Shown here in pieces: positions 1-10,838 of a DNA stretch of 64,000 nucleotides. The stretch covers positions 2,807,501 to 2,871,500 of the forward strand of contig OU612070.1 of the NCBI GenBank assembly GCA_914767715.1. The letters run 5' to 3'. The number at the start of each line of letters is the position of its first letter. The stretch's first letter is position 1. A program made the translations under genes and the position numbers. The notes under the pieces were generated by a model. That model had not been told where the DNA came from, made no database searches, and worked only from the letters and a program-made list of their open reading frames with translations. Source of the DNA: Membranipora membranacea. Taxonomy: Eukaryota; Bryozoa; Gymnolaemata; Cheilostomatida; Membraniporidae.

Positions 1-315
1 GAGGTGGTCTTCAAACTTCTACTCATGTTGATGTTACCTCAAGTTTCGTGTTTGTATGGTGCCATTCACAGTGCTCAAACACTACTCGGGTTTTTGGTAA
101 TAGCACTCCGTTATTAACCACAGGATGAGCTGTAGGCTGATTATTGAATGCAGCATACTGTAATCCAGGGTTAAAATCCAGCCTGCGGCAGTAAGCATCA
201 ATTAAAATAGGGAGTGATCAACTCATTCGATGCAGTGAGAGTGAGTCAGAGTGAGAGGTTGTGTTTTCACCTTCTCTCTAATCCCTCAATAGGATTATTA
301 AGCCCTACTAACATA

Positions 316-813
316 ATGGTGCAGTTATTGCAGCCTTTGTTTATACTGTTGCTACTCATATTCACCCTCATATATCATCCAAGAGGTGTGTCGAGTCTAG
401 TATATGCTGACTACAATTCTCTAGTGGATTATAAAAACTCTTTAAATCGAGACATCATCGCTGCTATTTGGAAATCGAACTATAAAAAACTCGTTAAAAA
501 TGTAGATCCTGGATTATTACGATCTAGAAAGCGAGGTAAGCGTGCTGGTGCTCGACTTAAACATAGCCTTGGGAATGGTAAAGTACCACTACCTGCAATA
601 GTGCTCACCAACGGTCAATCAATACTTAAAAAACTAGATGAACTCCATGGATTATTATATACTAAACGATTGCAGAACCAATCTCAACTAATATGTATCA
701 CTGAATCTTGGTTAAAACCGGATATCACCAAGGACCATACTGAACTAGATGGATACGATCAATTCCGTAATGACAGGACTCTAGAAGAAAGTGGTAAAAC
801 TCAAGGGGGTGGC
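316..813 (+). pseudogene. LINE ORF2 N-terminus with start of the endonuclease domain
   Basis: The frame opens upstream at 214, and the first convincing ATG is at 316. A very hydrophobic stretch follows (LLQPLFILLLLIFTLIY), then a basic segment (RSRKRGKRAG). The N-terminal part of an apurinic-type endonuclease comes next, with a LDELHGLL segment and the catalytic-region motif CITESWLKP. The reading is cut at codon GGC (811-813) by the insertion at 814 and resumes in the same frame at 1399. A hydrophobic leader is odd for a LINE ORF2; it may be translated 5' leader rather than protein. Confidence 0.75.
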
Positions 814-1390
814 CACTGAACTCAATCCTGGAACAGCAGCTCACTCATAGCCTTATAAACAGTAATCACTTAATTTAGGAATACTTACTTGATTTTATGA
901 ACTCCTCAATCCTATAATAATTTAAGTTTATAGATGTCTATGTGATTTGCTATGTGAAATGCTATGTGATTGGCTGTCCCTAGTAGAGGGTGCCATCTTT
1001 ACTGTATGACCACGTGACAGTCACCTGACTAAAACCTTTACAACAAGATGCATTCTTCCGGATATAATGCAGTCTCTAATAAAATGTTCATTGATTTATG
1101 GATTTGTTTCATAGTGTTTTATTGTTTTATATTATCAAGACAGGCATAAATAAAAGTTGTTTTGTTCAAAATAACAACCAAATAAAAGAAAAAGACACTA
1201 GTTTATACAAATTGTTGCTCACAGAAAATTGATTTTTTTAATAATCAAACATTGCGCAAACTCCAAAAAGCTACTAGGGACTGAGCTCGATGTCAAATGA
1301 AAATTGTGAGAATGTCTATTGGAAAATACAGCTCCCTGATTGGAGAATGGTGAGTTGAAAATGCTATTCTAAGAATAGTACAATTCAATG
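814..1390. mobile_element. Non-autonomous hAT-like element (577 bp) inside the LINE endonuclease
   Basis: The element is flanked by identical 8-bp direct repeats GGGGTGGC (806-813 and 1391-1398). One more G also matches, so the duplication may be 9 bp. The ends are weak inverted repeats: CACTGAACTC on the left against CATTGAATTG read inwards from the right (7 of 10). No coding capacity is visible. A small run of three GCTATGTGA-like units lies near 935-975. The 8-bp duplication and CA-type ends suggest hAT; the superfamily is inference. Confidence 0.7.
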
Positions 1391-1398
1391 GGGGTGGC

Positions 1399-2463
1399 AT
1401 TTTGGTTTACATCGATAGAAAGTGGTCCACAAACAATCAAATTATCCACAACTACACTGATAAAAACTGTGAATTACTAACTGTCAAATCTCGTCCACAC
1501 TGGCTACCTTGTGAGTTCACTTCCATCATATCTGTATCGTGCTATGCCCCATTCACTGGAAATTCTCGACTTAAACAAGACGCAACAAACACTGCTAAAT
1601 GCATCACATCACATATTAATCAACTTGAAAGGAAATACCCTAATTCTTGTATTCTTGTAATGGGAGATTTCAACCAGCTTAAATTTTGACTAAATGGATA
1701 TTATCAAACTGTTACCAAACCGACCAGAGGAACCAAGACACTCGACAAATGCTATACAAGGATCAAGGGTGCCTACAGTCAATTCATCAATTAGCCCATC
1801 TGGGCAGCTCTGACCATTAAATTATGCATCTCGTGCCATCCTATAATCCTTTGTCTAAATTAAAACCTACGTTTACAACTCGCAGAACATTCTCCGACAG
1901 TAATGTCGATAATCTTCAAGCATGCTTAGATACCACACTTTGGGACAATCTCACAGATGCCAATGACAACATCAACCAGCGGACTGAAACGATAACTGAC
2001 TACATTAATTTCAGCACAGACCTATGCATACCACCAAAGGAAGTTAAAAAATATGCCAACAAAAAGCCGTGGATTAAAAAGCGCATTCTGGATATGATAG
2101 TTGAGAAACATGACGCCCACAAAAGTGGAAATAAAAAACTCTACCATAAACTCAAAAAGCAAGTCTCAAAAGAAAATAAAAAAGCCAGAGAAGAATATTC
2201 CCTAAAAATCCAACAACATTTAGCCAGTGATCCTGCAAACGCTTGGAACGACATTAAAAAAATTAGCGGACTTCCAACCAGCAACTCCAAGTTACAACCA
2301 GATATTAACTTCCAACCCGAAGAACTCAACAACTTCTTTGCCAGATTTGAGAAACAAGGCACTCAGCCACCACAACCTGCTTACAAAAACCTAACTGCTC
2401 CTCCCTGCATAATAGATGAAAAATCAGTTCTGATGCAACTCAAACGCCTCAACTCTAGAAAGG
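1399..2463 (+). pseudogene. LINE endonuclease C-terminal half and linker
   Basis: The endonuclease continues in frame after the insertion (ILVYIDRKW) and reaches the core motif VMGDFNQL at about 1661-1680, typical of EEP nucleases. It then hits a stop at 1687. A shifted frame carries the rest: LDKCYTRIK, then a long linker from 1824 containing KPWIKKRILDM and AWNDIKKISGLP. The linker matches the intact-looking linker of copy 2 (60427-61179) closely. Stops and frameshifts make this copy non-functional. The frame ends at the second insertion (2472). Confidence 0.82.
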
Positions 2464-2471
2464 GTGCTGGA

Positions 2472-3423
2472 TAGGCGTGGAACGGATCAGGGTTGGGCAA
2501 CCTCGGATCGGATATCGGATCGGTCTATAAATTCAACCTCGGATCGGATCCGGACCCGGATAACGCGTAAAAACGCTAAATTTACCAGTCACAGCAGCTC
2601 TTCTTTTGCACCATAATATAAAATTAAGGTCATTGAATATTTGGATAAACACCGTCACAATCTCTTCCCTGAACCATTACCCTAATTCAAATGCGCACAT
2701 ATCAGCTTGGATATAGTTCTTTACAGGAGCAACTTATCACTCAAACAGCGCAAGGATCACGCGAACAAATTATTTGAAAAGATCATTTAATGAGTTCTAA
2801 GATCTATTGACAACGAGAATTTGTGCATAGGCACTCAATTTGCCAGGATCACTCAAACCCCGATGTTAAAAATCACTGAGTTTGAACAAACTCCCTGCTC
2901 CTATGTCCCAACAGGGAGGTATATCCCACCCTCCCTGGTCCCAAACTCTCTATTGTGATTAGGGATAGGAATTGTCCTCCTACTTTGAAAAAGCAGAAGA
3001 GGATAATTACTTTGTTCATCAACCTAGACATTTTGTTACAAGGAACATCATTGGACAAAATTTTGTCTTATGTCACAACGATCTGAGTAAAGATGCTTCT
3101 ATCAATTTCAGCAGAAAAAACACATCCATCAAATTTAATCAGCAACAACATAGATAGCTATGAAAATGAGATAGGTATTGAATGCCTACCGATCACCACG
3201 GAGTGCATTCAGCCAAACTCAATTATCCTATCTGAACTACAAATTAATGACTATCATACCTCCTCCCTTGTCATTTTCAGTGAGATAAATGATACTAAGT
3301 AAGTGTTGATTAAAAACGCATCATCTCGGATCAGACGTAACACATATCCGACCGGTTTGTGGTTAGATCCGAGGTCAAATATCCGAAATTCAACTCCAAC
3401 CTCAAGAGGTCGTTCCACCCCTA
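2472..3423. mobile_element. hAT-like element with TAGGSGTGGAACG ends (952 bp)
   Basis: The target duplication is GTGCTGGA (2464-2471 and 3424-3431). The terminal inverted repeats are TAGGCGTGGAACG on the left and TAGGGGTGGAACG from the right (12 of 13). Both subterminal regions are packed with CGGATCGGAT-like words (2494-2560 and 3325-3400), an arrangement typical of transposase-binding arrays. No transposase is visible. The middle (about 2630-3085) is homologous to 29630-30165 inside a different element. Confidence 0.85.
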
Positions 3424-3431
3424 GTGCTGGA

Positions 3432-4739
3432 CCTGATGGTCTGATACCAAGAGCATTAAAACTCTGTGCTGACCAACTAGCGCCTGTAATTACGGATATA
3501 ATCAACTTCTCTCTAGACTCTCAAACAACTCCTAATATATGGAAATCGGCCATCATCAAACCACTGCCAAAAACTGACAAGCCAAATCAACTTAAACACT
3601 TCCGACCAATAGCCCTGACAAGCTGCTTATGTAAAACAATGGAACGTCTGCTGAAAAGCTATATAGTTAAAAACACTCCTCTCGACAATCACCAATTTGC
3701 CTACCGAGCTAAAAGATCAACCCAGGATGCAGTATTATGCCTTATTACCACAATAACTAGTTACATAGACCTTCAAGCTGCCAACTATGCAAGATGCCTA
3801 TTTCTCGACTTCTCGTCTGCATTTAACACCATCAGTGTCAGTAATTTCCTCACAGAACTGCAACATCTAGACTCCAGAGTTACAAACTGGGTGTCGAGTT
3901 TCCTGACAGGCAGAACACAAAGAACAATAGTAAACAATATTCTCTCAACATCAATCACCACTAACACAGGAACACCCCAGGGTTCTGTCCTCAGTCCTCT
4001 ATTATTCTCAGTGTATACTTAATAGGATTAGGTCAGAACAGAGCAATATAACTATTTTAAAATATGCTGATGACACTTGTATTGTTGGTTGCATCTCTGA
4101 TAATAATGACTTGTCTAATTATTTTAATGAGATCAATAGAATCTCTGGTCTATGCAAAGAACTCGACTTATTACTTAATCCTTCTAAAACCCAAGAGATG
4201 CTTTTCTCCACTAAGAGAGATAAACCTGACAGTCCTACTCTCGAATTAAATGGTGTAAAAATAGATTTTTGTGACAATGCTAAATATTTGGGAGTTCTCT
4301 TTGATAACAAATTACGTTTCGAAGATCATGTCAATAATGTTGTTTCCAAAGCAAATCAGAGAATGTTTGTCATCAGAACCTTTGATTATCAGAGTACACA
4401 GCCTTTAGCTGTATGTTATTTAAAAGTTTTATTGTATCCAATCTAACCTACTGCCTACCTATTTTTTTCACTAGTATTTATTCACGAGACAAGAAAGCTC
4501 TGAGATAGTTTTTTAAGCAAGGCGACAGACTAGGTCTTGATATTGGGGATCTAGATTCAGTCATATCAAAACGTACAAAGAACCTGGCCCTGCAGATAAC
4601 ACATGATGACGAACATTTTTTAAACAATTTTCTTGAGAAACTCCCCTCAGGCAGATATCGCAGCCTTAAATACAGAACTGCCTGGGGTAAAGACTCATTC
4701 CTCAGACACTTGATTTTGATATTGCAAGATATTTTTTAA
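3432..4739 (+). pseudogene. LINE reverse transcriptase domain, copy 1
   Basis: RT motifs appear in the expected order: GPDGLIP, KSAIIKPLPK, FRPIALTSCLCK, FLDFSSAFNT, GTPQGSVLSPLLF and the catalytic YADD (4063-4074). A single extra T near 4020 shifts the frame between the PQG motif and YADD. Beyond YADD the thumb region runs to about 4440. A degraded C-terminal segment then runs to the TAA at 4737, with an in-frame TAG near 4507. Its last residues (LILILQDIF) match the C-terminus of copy 2. The protein would copy element RNA at a nicked target; this copy cannot do so. Confidence 0.9.
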
Positions 4740-4875
4740 TCCACTAGAAGTCAGACTTTACTTTACTCATTTTGTTTATGTTTCTTTTTGGTATTCCCTA
4801 CTCATGTAACAGTATAAACACTCAATCTCGCAGCATACCTAATGTTTATGACAAAATAAACCAACCAACCAACCC

Positions 4876-5860
4876 CCATTCGAACCATGATACCATAGTG
4901 ATTAGTCTTTGCCTCTCTATATTAACCTTTCTCTCTTATTAGGTGAGCTGCAATGATGTTAATTATGACATCATTGTTAAGGACAGCGATGACCAAAGCA
5001 GTAAACTACACCAGTCTCAGTGTGTTAATCCTTAACCAGGCTGTCTGCTCAACTTATACTCTCAATCCCACAGCTACCAACAACAAAGACTTCTCACCAC
5101 ATAATTCACATAAATGGCTAAATCCATCCAGGTAGGATTGATAAGAAGTACTTATTCGAACGTTATTGAGAAACTTATTATATAATAATATATAATATAT
5201 AATAATATATTCTTCTATAAAGTTGGCAGGGACAATTTATTGGTTAATACGAAATGTTACTTTTAGTTTCCGTCACAGTTAGACAAAACTAAAGAATGAC
5301 ATCATTCAGCAATGGCGTTGTTTTAGGAATATGCACCAACTTGACAGCCTCTATTTGTCAATTTGTTAACAGAGGAATGCACATCAAGTAAATCAACAGC
5401 GACGATGCCGCCTTCCTCTGGACAGATCGCTTTAATTTCCTCATCTACTGCTGGAGCAGTGGTGTTATGTAGTCTTATATCTCTAGTAGCATACCTTTTG
5501 TAAGAATATCAAGGCCAGAATCAAGAGCTGGCTTCAGGTGGTAAACTTTTTTCTTAATTTCTTTTCATAGCTCATCGGCATTACTGACAAAGGCAGCAGA
5601 ATTTCATCAGAGAGTCTGTATGCTGAAAGTATGTTATGATATGACAACTCCAGTTTTCTCAATATCTACCAAATATTAATCATAGTGTGTCATTTTTCAT
5701 CAACAGCGAACAAAAACAAAAGATTCATAATATATAGCATGGCAAAAGGTCATGTTGAGCCAACTTCAAAACTAAGGATTATTATGGCCTCTAAAAGAAA
5801 TCAACTCATTTGGTCACTTTACTCCTTGTTTACACAGTCTCAAATAATAATGAATTGCAG
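4876..5860. other. No recognisable gene; AT-rich spacer
   Basis: I see no family match here. A short open frame at 4953-5135 has a hydrophobic stretch but no supporting features. An ATATAATAATATAT-rich patch lies at 5178-5215. The last part (about 5640-5860) reads like intron leading to the acceptor used by the orphan receptor tail. Confidence 0.5.
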
Positions 5861-6056
5861 GCCTACCCAGCCAGGTGACATCCAGCTGCAAAGGATCAGT
5901 GACACTGTTGTGTATGATGACCAGATGAATTCAGACTATGAAGAATGAAGATGTTGATACAGTTTACTACCAGCCAGATGTGAATCAGATTGATAACCAC
6001 ATGTATAGCTTACCTCAGTGGATAAAAGCAAGAACTTACGGAGTGCACAACTTCTG
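5861..6056 (+). pseudogene. Orphan C-terminal tail exon of the F5-8/FN3 receptor family
   Basis: After an intron-like acceptor (ttgcag at 5855-5860) the sequence encodes GDIQLQRISDTVVYDDQM, then after a one-base frame change VDTVYYQPDVN and MYSLPQ. It aligns with the final exon of receptor copy A (44469-44614), which reads DDIELQGVGSTAVYENQM, VDTVYCQPDVN and VYSLPQ. The similarity continues past the stop into the 3' flank. The frame change near 5942 (stop TGA at 5946-5948) and the absence of any neighbouring receptor exon mark it as a relic. The tyrosine positions are conserved, so the tail was probably under selection in the parent gene. Confidence 0.75.
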
Positions 6057-6384
6057 AAGAACGATGCCTAGGGCAATAACTGTATTTGCAATTTTGGTAA
6101 ACAATGTTTGTCATAGTAGATTATTACCAAATTTTCATGAATGTTACAGGAGCAGAGCAATCATCGGCAGATCAAAACATGTTGCCTTGCAATAAAGGGG
6201 CTCCCTGCACACAATGCTGTCTTCAATTTCTTCAGAGAAAATGGAGCAATGTTCAATTTTAAAACTCTAATCTTCAGAATAATTTCTTCAAAACGACTGG
6301 ACTCAACATAAAACTGCTGCACTAGAATGCCTGTGAAAACTGAGCCAACAAGTCTATTATTTAATGAAGGTGATCATTTTTTCC

Positions 6385-6470
6385 TAGACAAACATAGCAC
6401 CTGGTGGGGCTTGAACCCAGGATCCTGTGATCCAAAATCAGTAACACTGATCGGTTTTGGTGTGTTGTTG
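6385..6470 (-). repeat. tRNA-like sequence (SINE head or tRNA pseudogene)
   Basis: The minus strand reads an anticodon-arm-like stretch followed by GGGTTCAAGCCCC, a good internal B box, and a CACCAGG acceptor-like end. The D arm is poorly kept, so this is not a functional tRNA. Confidence 0.5.
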
Positions 6471-6501
6471 GGTGGAGTTGTCTGTTCAAACCATAGACTT
6501 A

Positions 6502-6881
6502 AAGGGATAACACACTTCTGATCTCTGTTTGGCAGCCAATGGAGCACAGAAAAATGTATGTACATACAAAAACTCCTTATTTGTAATTCAAAACCCCTTG
6601 TTCTGCTCAAATGTGCATTCTAAATTGTAGTTGTGCATCTCCAACAAGAAATAAGACAACTAACAGAATTGCTTGTGATCTGAAAAAAGCTGATTTTGTG
6701 AGCAGTTGTGTGCTCCTACCTCTTGGTTAGTGTTTCAATTGTCCAGATACTCAAAGTGCGCATGTGCAATAAGGATGACCTTTTGACTTTAGCTTGTTAT
6801 TTTCTAACAGCCCAGCTTAACACTTTTATTACCATATCCGGTTATGGTAATAAAACAGAGATCAGAAGTGTATTATCCCTT
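6502..6881. mobile_element. Tc1/mariner-type MITE (380 bp) with TA duplication
   Basis: The ends are AAGGGATAACACACTTCTG on the left and, read inwards from the right, AAGGGATAATACACTTCTG. They continue through ATCTCTGTTT, giving about 29 bp of inverted repeat. TA flanks both ends (6500-6501, 6882-6883). The mirrored flank at 9580-9600 carries the unoccupied sequence (CCATAGACTTAATATACTAC in reverse), which confirms insertion at a TA. There is no coding capacity. Confidence 0.85.
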
Positions 6882-7580
6882 TAGTATACTACCTAGACAG
6901 GACAATGCTTATGCTTCACTGATCATAATGTGTCCCACTTAAATAGCACGACATGACGTAATTAGTTTGTGCTGTGAGGCTGTGAGCCATAGTTTACTAT
7001 ATACCATTCAATGAAATAATGTGAAAAATCAAGGGACACCGAGCATGATATCAGCCCTTAACCGGACCCTAATTATTCAAACACAGAGAAAATTTGTGAG
7101 TTTATGTAAAAGACCTTTCCGCACGAGATGGTATAAAAAATTGACTCCTTAGGCGAATCTAGAGCGAGAACATACCTGATAAGTTACAATCATTAGCCAA
7201 TAAATATTGAAACAAATACAGCCATCTACCCTTAACACTTCTGCCACTACTATTCAAATGTACAGAATACCCACAACACAGTATCACAAATATTTTGTTG
7301 GATGAGCCAGATCAAAGCACCACCACCATCATCATAGATTTTTGCATAAAAATACCTAGTCATGACTAAGCACAACCTGCTCAGCTCAGCTCGGATTCCT
7401 TGTTACAAGTTTTTAATGCCATTTTTTTTGTCGCTTCATGAGGAAGAATAGATCTGTGCTGTAAATTGAGTATGCCAACTCCAGGCATGTATGCATGTAT
7501 CATGAAGCTAGGGTACGTGGCACATATATATATATAAACAGTGGCGTATATTAGCCATCACGGCCCACGGATTTCTGTGA

Positions 7581-7664
7581 ATGGCTGAATAGCTCAGTTT
7601 GTAGAGCTCTGCCTAATAATCACTGTTAATAAGATTGTTGTGGGTTCGAATCCCGCCAAGGTCA
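7581..7664 (+). repeat. tRNA-like sequence
   Basis: The A box region (TAGCTCAGTTTGTAGAG) and B box (GGGTTCGAATCCC) are excellent, and the T stem pairs (GTGGG/CCCGC). The two acceptor strands do not pair and the middle is irregular. It reads as a tRNA-derived repeat rather than a working tRNA gene. Confidence 0.6.
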
Positions 7665-8026
7665 ATTTTTTTTCCTATGGGTGCTTTATAACTTGAGCAT
7701 TTTTACTGTAATCTTCTACTGCTATTGAGTTGTTTTCTGAAAGTACCCAACAGCTCAGTGAGCTATTGAAATACCTCTCTGCTTGCACTATTTTGCTACC
7801 GATATGCAAAAATTTCCGTGGTGGGAGGGCGGAGGGACACTATTTGAGATGACAATTCTGATTTACTCCCGAAATATCTAGCTTAGAACTGGCACAGCAG
7901 TCAAAAAGTGTGAGTAGGCTTAATCGGTGATCTCGCAAATCTTTCTTGGCCATGCTGACGCTGCTATGAAATTGATTTTACAACTTCTGTTTATTATATC
8001 AAAAGCTGTAGTTTAATGATAATTAT

Positions 8027-8335
8027 TTGTATATGTTATCATTTGTGATGCTTTTAAAAAAGACATCTAGAAACTGGTGTGCTGCCTACGGCTGTGGAAA
8101 TAACCCGGCAGGAAATCCTAATTTAAGCTTCCACGTCTTCCCCAGAAATAATGAGGAGAGACTAAAGGTATGGGTTTCGGCCGTTAAACGCAAGAACTGG
8201 ACTCCATCCAAATATGCTGTTCTATGTAGCGAACATTTGAAATGAGATACATTTAGAAGGCCTCCTGGTGTGGGTGGGAGAGCTTTGCTAAAAAAGGATG
8301 CTATCCCAATAATTTTCCAATCCTTCTCACACTAT
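8027..8335 (+). pseudogene. THAP-type zinc finger fragment
   Basis: The frame contains NWCAAYGCGNN near its start, then FHVFPRN, a conserved W, WTPSKYAVLCSEH and an in-frame TGA at 8243-8245. Past the stop the same frame reads DTFRRP and KKDAIPIIF, matching the conserved end of THAP domains. The C2CH ligands are present (CxxxxC, about 44 residues, CxxH). THAP domains bind DNA and occur in P-type transposases and host factors. The position inside a long inverted-repeat element argues for a transposase N-terminus. The stop makes it a relic. Confidence 0.8.
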
Positions 8336-8448
8336 CTACAAACCCCTAATAGTGAAGAGATATACGCTGGTCAGAATACACCATGAAACAACCAAACTCG
8401 CAGCAAACACTGACAATAAGCGCTCCGAACTGAGCAGGCTTATTGTGT

Positions 8449-8995
8449 TCAGTCATATCTAATTTTCAGCAATCGCTGATAGTGATAGTGTCTCATTTGG
8501 AAATTTTGCAGCAATCATCGATAGTGGTAGTTTTCTAGTCTTAGACCCGTCCACAAAATTCAGTATAATCCCACAGTATCTTTTTTTTTTGCTAAGTAGT
8601 GTAAGAAGTGGTTAGCTTACATTGCTCTACTAATTTGATTAATTTTAACGTATACTGCAACCAGTCATATCTAACTTTGCAATGCTCGCTGATAGTGGTA
8701 GTGTTTTTAATTTTTGTCGTGCCCACAACAATTAGTATAACTCAACAGTATATATTCATATTATTTACAAAGTAGTGATAAGAAGTGGCTAGCTTCATGG
8801 CTGTATTTGTGTCGATAAGCTTTAGCTAATGCTGTAATCAGTCACATCGAATATGGCAGAAATCGCTGATGGTGGTAGCCGTTAGCCTTGGTCGTACCCT
8901 CAGAAATTAGTATAATCCCACAGTAACAGCCCTCTTTTTTGTCATGTAGTGATAGAAGTGGTTAAGTACAGGGCTGTATTTGTTTTGATAATTTT
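8449..8995. repeat. Degenerate tandem repeat, about 180-bp unit, three copies
   Basis: Three units begin near 8449, 8662 and 8837 with CAGTCAYATCKAAT-like words. Each contains CGCTGATRGTGRTAG, then a TTAGTATAAYYCACAGTA block and AGAAGTGGYTAG. The repeat lies wholly inside the THAP element. Confidence 0.7.
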
Positions 8996-9606
8996 TATCT
9001 CATAAATTCAAACAGATCTAATATAATTGGCTGGTATTATACCCTGCGTGTCTTGATTTACTATATTATTTCATTGATGAGAGATTACCAAAGACTTTAT
9101 ATATATATATATGTCACGTACCCTAGCTTCATCATACATACATATCTGGAGTTGGCATACTCAATTTACAGCACAGTTCTATTCTTCCTCATGAAGCGAC
9201 AATAAAATTTGCAGTAAAATCTTTTAACAAGGAATCCAAGCTGAGCAGGTTGTGCCCAGTCATGACTAGGAATATTTATGCAAAAATCTATGATGATGGG
9301 GGTGGTGCTTTGATCTGGCTCATCCAACAAAATATTTGTGATACTGTGTTGTGGGTATTCTGTGCATTTGAATAGTAGTGGTAGAAGTGTTAAGGGTAGA
9401 TGGCTGTATTTGTTTCAATATTTATTGGCTAATGATTGTAACTTATCAGGTCTGTTCTCGCTCTAGATTCGCCTAAGGAGTCAATTTTTTATACCATCTC
9501 GTGCGGAAAGGTCTTTTACATAAACTCACAAATTTTCTCTGTGTTTAAATAATTAGGGGCCGGACAAGGGCATAGGTAGTATATTAAGTCTATGGTTCAA
9601 ACCGAC

Positions 9607-10129
9607 AAACCCAACCTGAGTAGACAACTCCAAATTGTTACACTGAATCCAATCTACTTGGAATGGGGAAATCTTCTATTGATTTTTCATTTAAATCTTT
9701 TCTTCAACTTTAAAACACTCAATCTTCAATCTTCAGTAAAATATGCGGGGAGCCCAAATAAAAATGACAAATAACAAAGATATGCAAATGCTTTGATTAA
9801 GGAATTATTGTAATGATAATTAATCTGTCATCCTTATTACCATGTATTCTCAGCATTTTATTGCCATAATATTACACTAGAAATCATAAACGCCACAAAA
9901 CTTCAGGGGTGTGGTTGACATACACTCAGGTTGTCGATCGAGTTTATGATGGATGGCCAATTGGCGATGTCAGTATTGGCGATGTATTAAAATGTCCTTT
10001 CCATACCACCGATGAGGTATACATCCTGAGTATCGTTGTCCTGTTATGTGCCTGAACTCCCCACAATTATTCTCAGTGAATACAGCCATAGAATAAAGCG
10101 CAACAAAAATGTTATAATTGCGGTATATT

Positions 10130-10165
<36 letters not shown>

Positions 10166-10838
10166 ATGTTATATGAAAATAAGGGGTCTTCTTCATGCTC
10201 CTCCTTGTTTTTTTTAATCTTGTCTCACCGGAACATAAACTCGGGCCTCTCGTGATGAGATCAAACACTCTAACCGCTCAGCCACGCTGGCCCGCTGAGG
10301 CCTGAAATCTCAATGCCGAACCAGTCCAGGTGTAGCGGGTGTAAGTAGTAAAAAATATGTACCGTAACAGTTAAACCAAGTAGTAAAAGAAATGATAATG
10401 TGAATAAAATCTACCTTCACCGGGATTTAAACTCAGGCCTCTCGCGCAACAAGCATGTTATAATTGTGGTATAGTTTTTTAAAAATAATGATTTGTACCA
10501 GACCGAGAATTGAAATTAATCCACTGAAGCTTACAGAATTAATTTAGATATGAATGGGTAAAGTAAGCTATTATGAAATTTTAATTAATTTTTCTTTTTT
10601 TTCAAGCTATGAAGGCAAAAAACGTATAAAAAATGTTATATGCACATGACTAGTGGACTACCTTCACTGAATATGCAGCACATATGTACAGAAAGTGGCC
10701 AACAACCCTGATCATCGACTGGTTAAGTATATACCAGATAAACAATCTACCAACCGCCACAGCTCTCGGCTCGCTGATACGCACATAAAGCAGCAGCAAA
10801 CCTCTCTCAAAACTAAAAATGTTTTTTACAAGTACATG
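9607..10838. other. Unassigned spacer with a duplicated tRNA-like fragment
   Basis: A degraded tRNA-like sequence lies on the minus strand at 10221-10295 (GTGGCTGAGCGGTTAGAGTG in the D arm). A shorter copy of its 3' half is at 10419-10445. Both follow or precede a copy of GTTATAATTGYGGTATA (10110-10126, 10457-10473). A TA dinucleotide run lies at 10131-10157. I see no gene. Confidence 0.5.

Larger units (their letters stand above)
1..4875 (+). mobile_element. LINE non-LTR retrotransposon, copy 1, broken by two nested DNA elements
   Basis: One LINE can be followed from an upstream leader (left limit unknown, perhaps outside the window) through an endonuclease domain, a linker and a reverse transcriptase to a TAA at 4737-4739. 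A short 3' UTR follows, ending in a CCAA tandem tail near 4857-4875. The coding path is interrupted at 814-1390 and 2472-3423 by insertions flanked by 8-bp target duplications. Removing them rejoins the LINE frame exactly. A second copy of the same family lies on the other strand at 58799-61190 and agrees domain by domain. The presence of endonuclease plus YADD-type RT and a short tandem tail resembles the CR1/Rex group; the clade is inference. Confidence 0.88.
7054..9571. mobile_element. Long inverted-repeat DNA element carrying a THAP-domain relic
   Basis: The left arm (7054-7540) and right arm (9095-9571) are inverted copies of about 480 bp, for example GCCCTTAACCGGACCC against GCCCTTGTCCGGCCCC. 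Both inner ends pass into AT dinucleotide runs. The arms seem to continue outwards (6486-6502 and 6884-6895 against 9572-9606). On the left they are interrupted by the TA-flanked MITE and by about 157 bp of unrelated sequence (6896-7053). The interior holds a tRNA-like segment, a THAP-type zinc finger frame and a tandem repeat. THAP fingers are the DNA-binding domain of P-element transposases, so a P-like origin is plausible. No catalytic domain is visible and the outer ends are not fixed. Confidence 0.75.

Noticed and set aside
4953-5135. Short exon-like frame with a hydrophobic stretch
   Set aside because: Acceptor- and donor-like bases exist, but no homologous exon in receptor copies and no domain.
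7581-7664. Functional tRNA gene
   Set aside because: Internal boxes and T stem are good, but the acceptor strands do not pair and the anticodon region does not fold as a standard arm.
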